Shown: piece after piece, positions 15,539 to 23,685 of the stretch | Layout of the letters: each line of letters opens with the position of its first letter | Position numbering within the stretch: position 1 is the first letter of the stretch | Assembly (NCBI GenBank): GCA_963823275.1 | Contig: CAWGKW010000002.1 | Location: 1,240,001-1,304,000, forward strand | Length of the DNA: 64,000 nt | Source of the DNA: RHKX01 sp963823275 | GTDB lineage: Bacteria; Actinomycetota; Thermoleophilia; Solirubrobacterales; 70-9 | Direction: 5' to 3' | The notes under the pieces: model-generated | Databases searched by the model: none | Told to the model about the DNA's origin: nothing | What the model saw: only the letters and a program-made list of their open reading frames with translations | Made by a program: the position numbers and the translations under genes

Positions 15539-16311
15539 GATTCCCATCTCTCATCCTCACTTCGTTCGGTGTCTCGGTAGGCCAGCGCCTCCAGCGCCTC
15601 GGCCACTGTGAACCGACGTTCATAGAGCGCCCTGCCCACGATCACGCCCTTGAGGCCCCCCGCCCCGATGGACGCGAGGGCGGCGAGATCCTCGAGGGTA
15701 CCGACGCCACCCGAGTAGATCAGCTCACACGCATTCGCCTCACAGGCGGCGAGAATCGGCCCCAGGCCCGACAGGCCCGGGCCCTGCAGGGTGCCGTCGA
15801 CTTCCACGGGCGTATAGACGAAGCGCCTGACGCCCCGCCCGCCGAGATCGCGGATTGCATCCTCGACCGTCGTCGAGGTGGCCTGCTCCCAGCCTTCGAC
15901 TGCGACGTGAGCGCCGCGAGCGTCGACCGAGGCCACGATCCGATCGCCGTAGGCCTCGGCGAGGCTGGACATGAGCGCGGGATCGCGCTGGCCGCTGGTC
16001 CCGAGGACGGCCCTCGTGGCGCCGGCGGAGAAGGCATCATCGACCGCGTCGCGATCACGCAGACCTCCGCCGAGCTGGACCGGGACGTGGACGGCCTCAG
16101 CGATCCGAGCGACGACCTTCAGGTTGACCGGAGTACCGGCGCGCGCGCCGTCGAGGTCGACCACATGGACGATCGAAGCTCCCCCATCGACCCACCGCCG
16201 GGCGGCATCGACGGGGTCGGCGTCGTAGCGGGTCTCGCGCTCGTAGTCGCCCTGAAGGAGGCGAACCGCGCGGCCCTCGCGGATATCGATTGCCGGGTAG
16301 AGGGTCAGCAC
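15535..16311 (-). CDS. hisA: ProFAR isomerase (HisA)
   Basis: The 258-aa TIM-barrel enzyme isomerises ProFAR to PRFAR. The catalytic Asp motif is YPAIDIREGRAVRL near the N-terminus. Others are VHVVDLDGARAG, VQLGGGLRDRDAVDDAF, GATRAVLGT and the C-terminal IYSGGVGTLEDLAAL, GVIVGRALYERRF. The start is GTG at 16311, overlapping hisH by seven bases. A PriA role (dual HisA/TrpF) is possible in actinobacteria and cannot be excluded from sequence. Confidence 0.94.
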   Translation of the reverse strand: MLTLYPAIDIREGRAVRLLQGDYERETRYDADPVDAARRWVDGGASIVHVVDLDGARAGTPVNLKVVARIAEAVHVPVQLGGGLRDRDAVDDAFSAGATRAVLGTSGQRDPALMSSLAEAYGDRIVASVDARGAHVAVEGWEQATSTTVEDAIRDLGGRGVRRFVYTPVEVDGTLQGPGLSGLGPILAACEANACELIYSGGVGTLEDLAALASIGAGGLKGVIVGRALYERRFTVAEALEALAYRDTERSEDERWES

Positions 16312-16958
16312 GGGATCGATCGAGCCCCGGAAGCCATCGCCGCGAAGTTGCCCAGCATGGCCAGGCCGGCCGCGCTCGACTTCTCGGGATGAAACTGAGT
16401 CCCGAGGACGTTTCCGCGCCCGACGATCGCCGCAAAGCGCTCGCCGTGCTCGGCGGAGGCGATCAGCTCGTCCGGCTCCGGGCGCGCCGCGAACGAGTGG
16501 ACGAAGTAGAAGGGCTCGCCCTCGGTTACGCCCGTGAGCAGCGGTGAGGCTCGATCGATGTGAAGTGGGGACCAGCCGATGTGCGGCAGCTTCCGACCCT
16601 GTGCCTCGAGGGCCGTCACGTGCCCTTCGAGCAGACCCAGCCCCGCGGCGCCGCCGCGTTCAGTCGAGGACTCGAACAGCAGCTGCATCCCAAGACAGAT
16701 CCCCAGCAGCGGGATGCCGGCAGCTGCGCGGTCGCGAATCGGCGCGGCCATGTCTCGTCGATCGATCTCGCGCATCGCCTCCGCGAACGCACCGACGCCG
16801 GGCAGGACGAGGGCCGTGGCCGAACGCAGGGCGGCCGGATCGGAGCTGACCTCGACCCTCGCCCCAACGTGCTCGATCGCCTTGGCGACCGAGCGGAGGT
16901 TGCCCATGCCGTAGTCGGCGATGGTTATCTGCGCTCCGAGGGGACCCACACCCGCCAT
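16305..16958 (-). CDS. hisH: Imidazole glycerol phosphate synthase, glutaminase subunit
   Basis: The class I glutamine amidotransferase feeds ammonia to HisF. The catalytic Cys is in PLLGICLGMQLLFESS, and the His-Glu pair is in GTQFHPEKSSAAG. The N-terminal motif is ADYGMGNLRSVAKAIEHVG, and LVLPGVGAFAEAM follows. The start is uncertain: the ATG at 16958 is used here, with a GTG at 16967 or a GTG just downstream also possible. The glycosidase gene lies upstream in the same direction. Confidence 0.94.
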   Translation of the reverse strand: MAGVGPLGAQITIADYGMGNLRSVAKAIEHVGARVEVSSDPAALRSATALVLPGVGAFAEAMREIDRRDMAAPIRDRAAAGIPLLGICLGMQLLFESSTERGGAAGLGLLEGHVTALEAQGRKLPHIGWSPLHIDRASPLLTGVTEGEPFYFVHSFAARPEPDELIASAEHGERFAAIVGRGNVLGTQFHPEKSSAAGLAMLGNFAAMASGARSIPC

Positions 16959-16991
16959 GTTAGGCACCGGGGACGTCCCGGCCTGAGGCGG

Positions 16992-18116
16992 TCAGCCGTG
17001 CTTGGCCATGACCTTCTGGACTGCGTCGAGGGCGGGCTTGGCCTTGCCGTCCTCCTCGACCAGGCCCGCGCCCGCACACCACAGACAGGCGAGCTGCCCA
17101 TCCGGGAAATCCCGCCACACGTAGACGAAGACGCCGCCGAGGTTCCACGCATTCCGCTTCTTGACCAGCAGGTTCAAGCCGTCGCGGAGCCGCTTGGCCT
17201 GCCCCTTCCGGCCGACGACCGATTCGCTCCGGGAAGGCCCCGTCGAAGCCCAGCCGAGCTCACCGAGATACATCCCGGCCCTGCCGTCGCCGGCCTTGCT
17301 CATCACCGAGAGCAGGTCCCCCACCTGGCTCTTGACCGAGGCGACGTCGGGTCCGTAGGGATGGGCGTTGACGGCGTCGAAGTGCTTCTCGATGCCGTCC
17401 ACGCCGTAGAGCTTCTTCAGGTACTTGGCCGCCTTCATCGATTTCGGATCGCGGGGGTACCCGTACATCCCGCCGAGGACGATCTCGGCCTTGGGGTCGA
17501 CCTTCGAGATCCCCTCCGCGCCGTTTTCGACCACCCTGGCGTACTCGCGTGGATCGGCCTTGGGGAGCCAGTTGCTCTTCGAGTTTTGCTCGTTCCAGAG
17601 GATCCAGGTCTTGACCGGGAGCTGATCGATCTCAGGTACCGCATCGAAGTAGTCGCCGTTGGGGCTGTAGCGAGCGGCGAGGGCCTGGGTGAAGTCCTTC
17701 CACTCCCTCAGATCGGCCTTGCTCGTCGGTGGGTAGAGGCCGTCGGCGGGCTTGTGAACGAAGCGCGGCGTACCGTAGACGACGGGCACCGGCCGCATGC
17801 CGTTCTTGGCTGCGTTGTAGATGCCGTAGTCAGACTGTCCCCAGGCATAGTCGCCATCACGGGTCTGCTGGATGCTGCTCCAGTTGATCGGCACCCGGTA
17901 GGTGCCGAAGCCGGCGTCGCCCATGTCCTTGAAGTCCTTCTCGATTGGTCCCTCGGCGAAGATCCCGAAGAAATCAGCGGGGACCTTGGCGCTCGCGCCT
18001 GAGGTGGGCAGCGCGAGGGCGAAGGTCGCGAGCAGGGCGACGACGACCTTGGCCAGGCGGGTTCCGGCGACTCCTCCCGGGGGAGGTTCTGAGCTGTACT
18101 CGGGTGAGGGCTTCAT
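16992..18116 (-). CDS. Secreted glycoside hydrolase-like TIM-barrel protein (clan GH-A type)
   Basis: The product is about 374 aa, starting MKPSPEYSSEPP. A hydrophobic signal or anchor lies at about residues 20-45 (LAKVVVALLATFALALPTSGASA). The mature part reads as a clan A glycosidase: a putative acid/base Glu in ILWNEQNS (about residue 175) and a putative nucleophile Glu in YLGELGWAS (about residue 283), with NAHPYGPDV and VYVWRDF. This resembles GH39/PslG-type proteins linked to exopolysaccharide. It is inserted between hisB and hisH, which is unusual. It has a 75-base upstream gap and probably its own promoter. Confidence 0.75.
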   Translation of the reverse strand: MKPSPEYSSEPPPGGVAGTRLAKVVVALLATFALALPTSGASAKVPADFFGIFAEGPIEKDFKDMGDAGFGTYRVPINWSSIQQTRDGDYAWGQSDYGIYNAAKNGMRPVPVVYGTPRFVHKPADGLYPPTSKADLREWKDFTQALAARYSPNGDYFDAVPEIDQLPVKTWILWNEQNSKSNWLPKADPREYARVVENGAEGISKVDPKAEIVLGGMYGYPRDPKSMKAAKYLKKLYGVDGIEKHFDAVNAHPYGPDVASVKSQVGDLLSVMSKAGDGRAGMYLGELGWASTGPSRSESVVGRKGQAKRLRDGLNLLVKKRNAWNLGGVFVYVWRDFPDGQLACLWCAGAGLVEEDGKAKPALDAVQKVMAKHG

Positions 18117-18191
18117 CTCAGGGAGAGTAAGCACATCCGAGCATCGGAAGTTGCGCCCGGGGTTGCCGAAGACCGGGTCCCGACACCACGG

Positions 18192-18785
18192 TCAGGACGT
18201 CAGCGTCCCCTTGGTCGACGGGACTCCCTGCTCGTCTGGATCGATTGCGACCGCCACCCTGAGGGCCCTCGCGAACGCCTTGAAGCACGCCTCGATCATG
18301 TGGTGGGCGTTCGACCCGTAGGGGTTGGACAGGTGCAGGGTCAGCTTTGCGTTCGCCGCCACCGCGCGGAAGAACTCCTCGGTCAGCTCAGCCTCGAAGC
18401 CGGCGATCGAGACGGGGGGCAGGTCGGAGTGGAAATGGCAATACGGACGGCCGGAGATGTCGATCGAGCAGCTCGCCAGCGACTCGTCCATCGGTAGCTC
18501 GACGTGCGCGTATCGCGTGATCTGTGCCCGGTCGCCGAGCGCCTGATCCAGCGCCTGGCCGAACGCGATGCCAACGTCCTCGACGGTGTGGTGAGAGCCG
18601 GTCTCGAGGTCGCCGTTCGCCTCGACGGTGAGTCCGAGCCGTCCGTGGCGCCCCACCAGCTCGAGCATGTGATCGAGAAACCCCACCCGGGTCGAGGCGC
18701 TGACGGACCCTCCGTCGAGATCGATCGACAGGTTGATCGTGGTCTCGTTGGTGCGTCGCTCGATCGTTGCTCTGCGCGAGGCCAT
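18192..18785 (-). CDS. hisB: Imidazoleglycerol-phosphate dehydratase
   Basis: The 197-aa monofunctional HisB dehydrates IGP to imidazole acetol phosphate. The metal-binding His motifs are present: FLDHMLELVGRHG, ETGSHHTVEDVG, GRPYCHFH and YGSNAHHMIEACFKAFARAL. There is no fused phosphatase domain, as is normal outside gamma-proteobacteria. The ATG at 18785 lies 8 bases after the hisD stop. A hisC (aminotransferase) and hisN (phosphatase) are not in this window. Confidence 0.96.
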   Translation of the reverse strand: MASRRATIERRTNETTINLSIDLDGGSVSASTRVGFLDHMLELVGRHGRLGLTVEANGDLETGSHHTVEDVGIAFGQALDQALGDRAQITRYAHVELPMDESLASCSIDISGRPYCHFHSDLPPVSIAGFEAELTEEFFRAVAANAKLTLHLSNPYGSNAHHMIEACFKAFARALRVAVAIDPDEQGVPSTKGTLTS

Positions 18786-18793
18786 GGGCTGAA

Positions 18794-20080
18794 CTATTCC
18801 CCCTTTCGGGGGTCGTTCCTGCGCGCGAGCGCGGACTCGCCGTGCACCGGGAACCCCTCGGCGCGGGCGATCGTATCCACGGTCCCCCCCAATGCCGCGG
18901 CCGATTCGGCTCCCAGCTCGACGCGGCTGACCCGGCGACGGAAGTTGCCCGGGCCGAGCGGGCCGCTGAAACGACCAGCGCCCCCCGTGGGGAGCACGTG
19001 GTTGGAGCCGGCGGCATAGTCGCCGAACGCGGTCGCCGAACGCTCGCCGACGAACACGCATCCGGCAGTGGTCAGATCGGGCGCCAGCTCCGCCGCATTC
19101 GCGCTGATCAGCTCCAGGTGCTCGGGCGCGAGGGCCTGGGCCAGTTCGATCGCCGACTCGATCCGGTTCGCCAGGACCAGGCTCGCCAGGGCGTCGGCGA
19201 CGCTCTCACGCTCGCCGGCCAGTCGCTGGATGGCATCTGCGAGGGCTTCGAGCGTGGTCGCGTCGGTGGAGATCGCCACCAGCAGGCCGTCGTCGCCGTG
19301 CTCGGCCTGGGCGCAGATGTCGAGGGCGATCCACTCGATCGGCGCATCCGCCTCGCAGATCACCATCAGCTCCGACGGACCCGCGTACCCGTCGATCCCG
19401 ACCACCCGGGAGCACTGCAGCTTGGCCTCCTGAACCCAGGGGCTGCCCGGGCCGGCGATCACGTCGACCGCGGCGATCGACTCCGTGCCGTAGGCGAGTG
19501 CTGCGATCGCCTGCGCTCCCCCGATCGCGTAGACCTCGTCGACGCCGGAGATCGATGCGGCCGCGAGGATCGCATCGTCGGGGCGTCCAGTTGCATTCGG
19601 AGGCGAGGCCACCACCACGCGCTCGACGCCGGCGACCCGGGCCGGCACGACACCCATGATCACGCTCGACGGATATGGAGCCCGTCCGCCGGGCGCGTAG
19701 ATCCCGGCTGATCGGACTGCCACCTCCCCAACGCTGATGCGCTGTCCGTGCTGCAGCTCGGGAACGCCGTAGGTGGTGATCTGTGCTTCGGCGACCGCCC
19801 GGACGTTGGCGACGCTCAGCTCGAGCGCCTCCCGGAGCTCGCCCGTGATCGAACCCACGGCCCGCTCGATCGCCTCTGCGTCGACCCGGAGCGAGCTCGC
19901 GGCGACACCGTCGAAGCGTTCACTCAACTCCGCCAGCGCGGTGTCTCCCCGATCTCGGACCTGTTGGACCGTCGCGGCCACCGCAGCCGCGATGGCGGCC
20001 GTATCCCGGCCCTCCGCTCGCAGGGAGGCGGCGAATCCGGTGGCGTCGCGTCCGTCCCAGTCTCTGACCTCAACTCTCAC
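18794..20080 (-). CDS. hisD: Histidinol dehydrogenase
   Basis: The 428-aa zinc enzyme oxidises histidinol to histidine in two NAD steps. Visible family motifs are YAPGGRAPYPSSVIMG, AIGGAQAIAALAYGTESI, VDVIAGPGSPWVQEAK, GIDGYAGPSE and APEHLELIS (catalytic Glu-His). The usual AQAEHD segment reads AQAEHGDDG here. NHVLPTGGAGRFSG follows near the C-terminus. The start at 20080 overlaps the hisG stop. Confidence 0.95.
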   Translation of the reverse strand: MRVEVRDWDGRDATGFAASLRAEGRDTAAIAAAVAATVQQVRDRGDTALAELSERFDGVAASSLRVDAEAIERAVGSITGELREALELSVANVRAVAEAQITTYGVPELQHGQRISVGEVAVRSAGIYAPGGRAPYPSSVIMGVVPARVAGVERVVVASPPNATGRPDDAILAAASISGVDEVYAIGGAQAIAALAYGTESIAAVDVIAGPGSPWVQEAKLQCSRVVGIDGYAGPSELMVICEADAPIEWIALDICAQAEHGDDGLLVAISTDATTLEALADAIQRLAGERESVADALASLVLANRIESAIELAQALAPEHLELISANAAELAPDLTTAGCVFVGERSATAFGDYAAGSNHVLPTGGAGRFSGPLGPGNFRRRVSRVELGAESAAALGGTVDTIARAEGFPVHGESALARRNDPRKGE

Positions 20081-20745
20081 CCGGTGGCCCCGCGCAGGCG
20101 ATCGACCATCGCGTCGAGCTCGTCGACCCGCAGCTTGTGGGCAACGCGATTGGCGACCAGGCGAGCGGTGCAGATGGATATCTGATCGACGATCTCGAGC
20201 CCGTTCTCATCGAGGGTTCGACCGGTGTCGACGAGATCGACGATGCCGTCGGCCAAGCCGACCAGCGGGGCCAGCTCAACCGATCCCTTGACCTCGATCA
20301 CCTCGGCCTGCCTGCCCATACGCTCGAAGTAGTCCACCGCCGTCCGTGGGTACTTGGTCGCGATCCGCATCACCCCGAGGCGCCTCTCCGCCCGTTCGAG
20401 GTCGTCCCGCCCGGCGCGTGCGGCAAGCGCCATTCGGCAGCGTCCGAATCCCAGGTCGGCGAGCTCGTAGACGGCACGATCGCGCTGTTCTGTCAATACG
20501 TCCTTGCCGGTGACGCCGAGATCGGCCGCCCCCGACTCGACGTAGGTGGGAACGTCGGAGGGGCGAACGGTGACGACCGTCAAGCCGTCGAGCTCGAAGA
20601 TCAGCGAACGCGACTCGCTGCGCGGCTGGGAGGTGTCGAAGCCCGCCCGATCCAGCATGCCCAGGCAGCCGTCGAACAGCGAGCCACGTGCCAGCGCCAG
20701 GGTTAGGGCCCCTCCGTTGGAGCGCTTGCGGACGTTCTGCATCAT
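20077..20745 (-). CDS. hisG: ATP phosphoribosyltransferase, short form
   Basis: The 222-aa catalytic subunit performs the first committed step of histidine synthesis. It has LTLALARGSLFDGCLGML, PSDVPTYVESGAADLGVTGKD, RIATKYPRTAVDYFERMG and the PRPP-binding loop GIVDLVDTGRTLDENGL. It lacks the C-terminal ACT-like regulatory domain of long HisG (about 280-300 aa), so histidine feedback should depend on HisZ, encoded directly upstream with an ATGA overlap. Two tandem ATG codons are at the start. Confidence 0.95.
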   Translation of the reverse strand: MMQNVRKRSNGGALTLALARGSLFDGCLGMLDRAGFDTSQPRSESRSLIFELDGLTVVTVRPSDVPTYVESGAADLGVTGKDVLTEQRDRAVYELADLGFGRCRMALAARAGRDDLERAERRLGVMRIATKYPRTAVDYFERMGRQAEVIEVKGSVELAPLVGLADGIVDLVDTGRTLDENGLEIVDQISICTARLVANRVAHKLRVDELDAMVDRLRGATG

Positions 20746-21731
20746 CAGCCTGCGGCCTCCTGTTCGGCGGCCTGCGCGATGTGCAGCCGCTCGAGATAGA
20801 GGGCGAAGCCGGCGGCCGGGAGCGGCCTGCCGAAGCGACCGAGCAATGCGTCGTATCGACCGCCACCGCCGATCGCGTGGCCGACGGCCGGGTCGTAGAC
20901 CTCGAGAATCGCACCCGTGTAGTAGCCGAGGTCGCGGAGCAACCCGAAGTCGACCTGGACCCGATCTGCGATCCCCGCGGCCTCCAGGCCCTCGAACGTC
21001 TCGGCGAGCCGGGCGGAAGCGCGCTCGATCGCGGGCCCCCCGATGGCCCGCGCCTGCCCGAGGACCTCGGCCCCGCCACGCAGATTCCCGAGCGCGACGA
21101 TGGTGGCCCGCTCGCCATCCCCGAGGTCGGCCAGATCGCCCGCCTCAGCCTCGATCGCAACCAGGTCGTGGGCGGCCAGACACTCGAGGATGCGATCGCG
21201 CGCCCTGCCCCCGACCTCGAACTCGTCCAGTACCTGGCGGAAGAGATCGGCGTCACCGAGGCCGATCACGGCGCTGCCGAGACCGATGGCGTCAAGGGAC
21301 GCGACGAGGAGCTCGATCAGCTCGATCGTGCCATCGGGGGCCTCCGAGCCGACGAGTTCGACCCCGATCTGACGAAACTCCCGAAGCTGCCCGCGCTGCG
21401 GCCGCACGCGGCGGTGGACGCTCCCCGAGTAGGCCAGCCGAAACGGTCCCTCCTCGCCGGCGAAGCGTCCTGCGACCATGCGGGCGATCGGCACCGTCAT
21501 GTCGCTGCGGAGGGCGAGCTCCGATCCGGTCTCGTCGAGGAAGCGGTAGGTGGCGGTTCCCTCGGGACCCTCGCCCTGGGCGATCACCTCCTGGTACTCG
21601 ATCGTCGGGGTGGCGACCTCCCCGTAGCCGCGCCGGCGGAAGAGATCGAGCAGCGTCGACTCGATGGCACGCAGCTCACCCATCTCCTGGGCGAGTACAT
21701 CTCGGGTGCCGGTGGGAAGTGGGTGCCTCAT
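20745..21731 (-). CDS. hisZ: ATP phosphoribosyltransferase regulatory subunit (HisRS-like)
   Basis: The 328-aa protein is a histidyl-tRNA synthetase paralog without anticodon-binding domain. It has LPTGTRDVLAQEM, the class II motif-2-like FRLAYSGSVHRRVRP...LREFRQIGVELVG, and the HisA-type motif GLLRDLGYYTGAILEVYD with GGGGRYDALLGRFG. This combination with a short HisG identifies HisZ rather than HisS. I chose the ATG at 21731 (MRHPLPTGTRD). It begins 19 bases after murA. Confidence 0.93.
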   Translation of the reverse strand: MRHPLPTGTRDVLAQEMGELRAIESTLLDLFRRRGYGEVATPTIEYQEVIAQGEGPEGTATYRFLDETGSELALRSDMTVPIARMVAGRFAGEEGPFRLAYSGSVHRRVRPQRGQLREFRQIGVELVGSEAPDGTIELIELLVASLDAIGLGSAVIGLGDADLFRQVLDEFEVGGRARDRILECLAAHDLVAIEAEAGDLADLGDGERATIVALGNLRGGAEVLGQARAIGGPAIERASARLAETFEGLEAAGIADRVQVDFGLLRDLGYYTGAILEVYDPAVGHAIGGGGRYDALLGRFGRPLPAAGFALYLERLHIAQAAEQEAAG

Positions 21732-21750
21732 CGCTGCTCCGGGTGGCGTT

Positions 21751-23055
21751 CTACGCCGAGGCCGCAATGGGCTCGGTGGCTACGCGCTCGATCCTGGCGC
21801 CGAGGTCTCGCAGCCGCTCGTCGATCCGCTCGTAGCCGCGGTCGATCTGGACGATGTTGCCGATCTCGGAGGTGCCCTCGGCTGCCAGGGCCGCAATCAG
21901 CATCGCCATTCCGGCGCGGATGTCGGGGCTCTCGAGGCGCTCACCGTGGAGCTTGCTCGGCCCGTTGACGATCGCCCTGTGAGGGTCGCAGAGGGTGATG
22001 CGGGCACCCATCGAAACGAGCTTGTCGGTGAAGAACAGCCGGTTCTCGAACATCTTCTCGAAGATCAGGATCGTGCCGTCGGCCTGGGTGGCGAGGGCCA
22101 GGGCGATCGACGTGAGGTCGGCCGGGAACGCGGGCCACGGGCCGTCGTCGATCTTCGCGATCGCATCACCCATGTCGTCCCGCATCGCCAGCCGCTGATC
22201 GGGCGGGACCAGGAGATCCCGACCCTCGATCAGGCTCTCGAGGCCGAGGCGCTGGAACTGGCGCCTGATCATCAGCAGGTCGCCGGGTTCGACGTCGCGA
22301 ATCCGCAGGTCTCCGCCGGTCGCCGCGGCGAGGGCCATGAAGCTGCCGATCTCGATGTGGTCGGGGCCGATCTCGTGGTCGGCCCCGCCCAGCCGGTCCC
22401 GGCCGTGCACCGTCAGCACGTTGGACCCGATGCCGTCGATCCGGGCGCCCATCTTGGCCAGAAGATGGGCCAGATCCTGAACGTGGGGCTCGCAGGCAGC
22501 ATTTGCGATCACGGTCTCGCCGGGGGTCAGCGCCGCGGCGAGCATCGCGTTCTCGGTGCCCATGACCGATGGTTCGTCCATGAAGATGGAGCACGGCTGC
22601 ATGCCTGACGGTGCCCGCAACTCGATCATCCGCTCCCCCGCCACGGTGGCGCCGAGGTCACGGAAGGCGTCGAGGTGCGGATCGAGCCGGCGGCGGCCGA
22701 TCGTGTCGCCCCCGGGAGGGGGCATCGTCACCTCGCCGAAGCGGGCAAGCAGCGGGCCGGCCAGCAGGAACGAGGCACGAATCCGCGCGGCGAGCTCCTC
22801 ATCGACGACCGTCGAGGCGATGTTCTCGGCGCGTAGCCGGACTTCGTTGTCGCCCAGCCACTCGACCTCGACCCCCAGTTTCGCCAGGATCGCGATCTGC
22901 GCCTGCGTGTCGCGAATCTGCGGCACGTTGCGAAGCACGACATCCTCCTCGGTCAACAGGCAGGCCGCGAGGATCGGCAGGGCCGCGTTCTTGTTGCCGG
23001 CGGCGACGATCTCCCCGCTCAGGGGAGCGCCACCTTGAATAACGAACTTCTCCAA
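21751..23055 (-). CDS. murA: UDP-N-acetylglucosamine 1-carboxyvinyltransferase with Asp in place of the active-site Cys
   Basis: MurA transfers enolpyruvate from PEP to UDP-GlcNAc. The best start is TTG at 23055, giving MEKFVIQGGAPLSGE, the standard N-terminus; in-frame upstream codons exist. Family motifs are AAGNKNAALPIL, SFLLAGPLLARFGEV, MGTENAMLAAAL and IDRGYERIDERL. The loop that reads GGCTIG in E. coli reads GGDTIGRRRLD, with Asp at residue 117 (codon 22705-22707). The same substitution in mycobacteria gives intrinsic fosfomycin resistance. murA heads the his gene run, and the divergent HD gene starts only 22 bases away. Confidence 0.94.
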   Translation of the reverse strand: MEKFVIQGGAPLSGEIVAAGNKNAALPILAACLLTEEDVVLRNVPQIRDTQAQIAILAKLGVEVEWLGDNEVRLRAENIASTVVDEELAARIRASFLLAGPLLARFGEVTMPPPGGDTIGRRRLDPHLDAFRDLGATVAGERMIELRAPSGMQPCSIFMDEPSVMGTENAMLAAALTPGETVIANAACEPHVQDLAHLLAKMGARIDGIGSNVLTVHGRDRLGGADHEIGPDHIEIGSFMALAAATGGDLRIRDVEPGDLLMIRRQFQRLGLESLIEGRDLLVPPDQRLAMRDDMGDAIAKIDDGPWPAFPADLTSIALALATQADGTILIFEKMFENRLFFTDKLVSMGARITLCDPHRAIVNGPSKLHGERLESPDIRAGMAMLIAALAAEGTSEIGNIVQIDRGYERIDERLRDLGARIERVATEPIAASA

Positions 23056-23077
23056 AGCTTGGCTAGGGTAGACGACG

Positions 23078-23683
23078 GTGAGCGAGCCCACGATGAACGA
23101 GCCCGCCCGCGAAGCGGCCTGGGAATTGCTTTGCGAGTGGACCTCCAGCGACTCCCTGCGCAAGCACGCCCTCGCGGTCGAGGCGTCGATGCGGGCCTAT
23201 GCCCGAATCTGGGGTGAGGACGAGGAGCTGTACGCCGTGACCGGCCTCGTTCACGACCTCGACTACGAGCGGTACCCCGACCCCGGCACCGGTCACCCAA
23301 GGATGGGGATGGAGGAGCTCGAGCGCCTCGGGTACCCCCCTGAGGTGATCGACGCCGTCGCCGGCCACGCTGAATACCTCGGGGTCCCCAGGGACAGCAG
23401 GCTGTCGCGGACCCTGTTTGCGGTCGACGAACTCTCGGGCTTCGTCACCGCATGCGCCCTGATTCGGCCAACCGGGATCGAGGGCATGAAGGTGAAGTCC
23501 GTCCGCAAGAAGTTGAAGCAGCCCTCCTTCGCAGCCAAGGTCGACCGGGACCAGATCGCCCGCGGAATCGAGGAGCTGGGCGTGGACGAGGCCGAGCACA
23601 TAGCCGTCGTCATCGATGCTCTCGAGGCCAATGCGGAGCCGCTCGGAATCACGTCCGCTCAGGTGCGGGCGGAGGGGGCCTGA
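23078..23683 (+). CDS. HD-domain metal-dependent phosphohydrolase
   Basis: The 201-aa protein has an HD domain: RKHALAVEASMRAYA, the metal dyad LVHDLDYERYP, GHPRMGMEELERLG, AGHAEYLGVP and TLFAVDELSGFVTACAL. The rest is helical (VRKKLKQPSFAAKV). Such small HD proteins hydrolyse phosphoesters, but the substrate is unknown. The start is GTG at 23078 or ATG at 23093. It is followed after two bases by an alpha/beta hydrolase gene. Confidence 0.85.
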   Translation: MSEPTMNEPAREAAWELLCEWTSSDSLRKHALAVEASMRAYARIWGEDEELYAVTGLVHDLDYERYPDPGTGHPRMGMEELERLGYPPEVIDAVAGHAEYLGVPRDSRLSRTLFAVDELSGFVTACALIRPTGIEGMKVKSVRKKLKQPSFAAKVDRDQIARGIEELGVDEAEHIAVVIDALEANAEPLGITSAQVRAEGA

Positions 23684-23685
23684 CG

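Noticed and set aside
16560..18002. A 480-codon open frame on the plus strand, and similar long frames opposite yggS/pgeF (9917-11131) and argH (43765-44946).
   Set aside because: They are antisense to well conserved genes. Long stop-free antisense frames are expected at this GC content, and their residue composition (Arg, Pro, His, Gly rich) is not protein-like.
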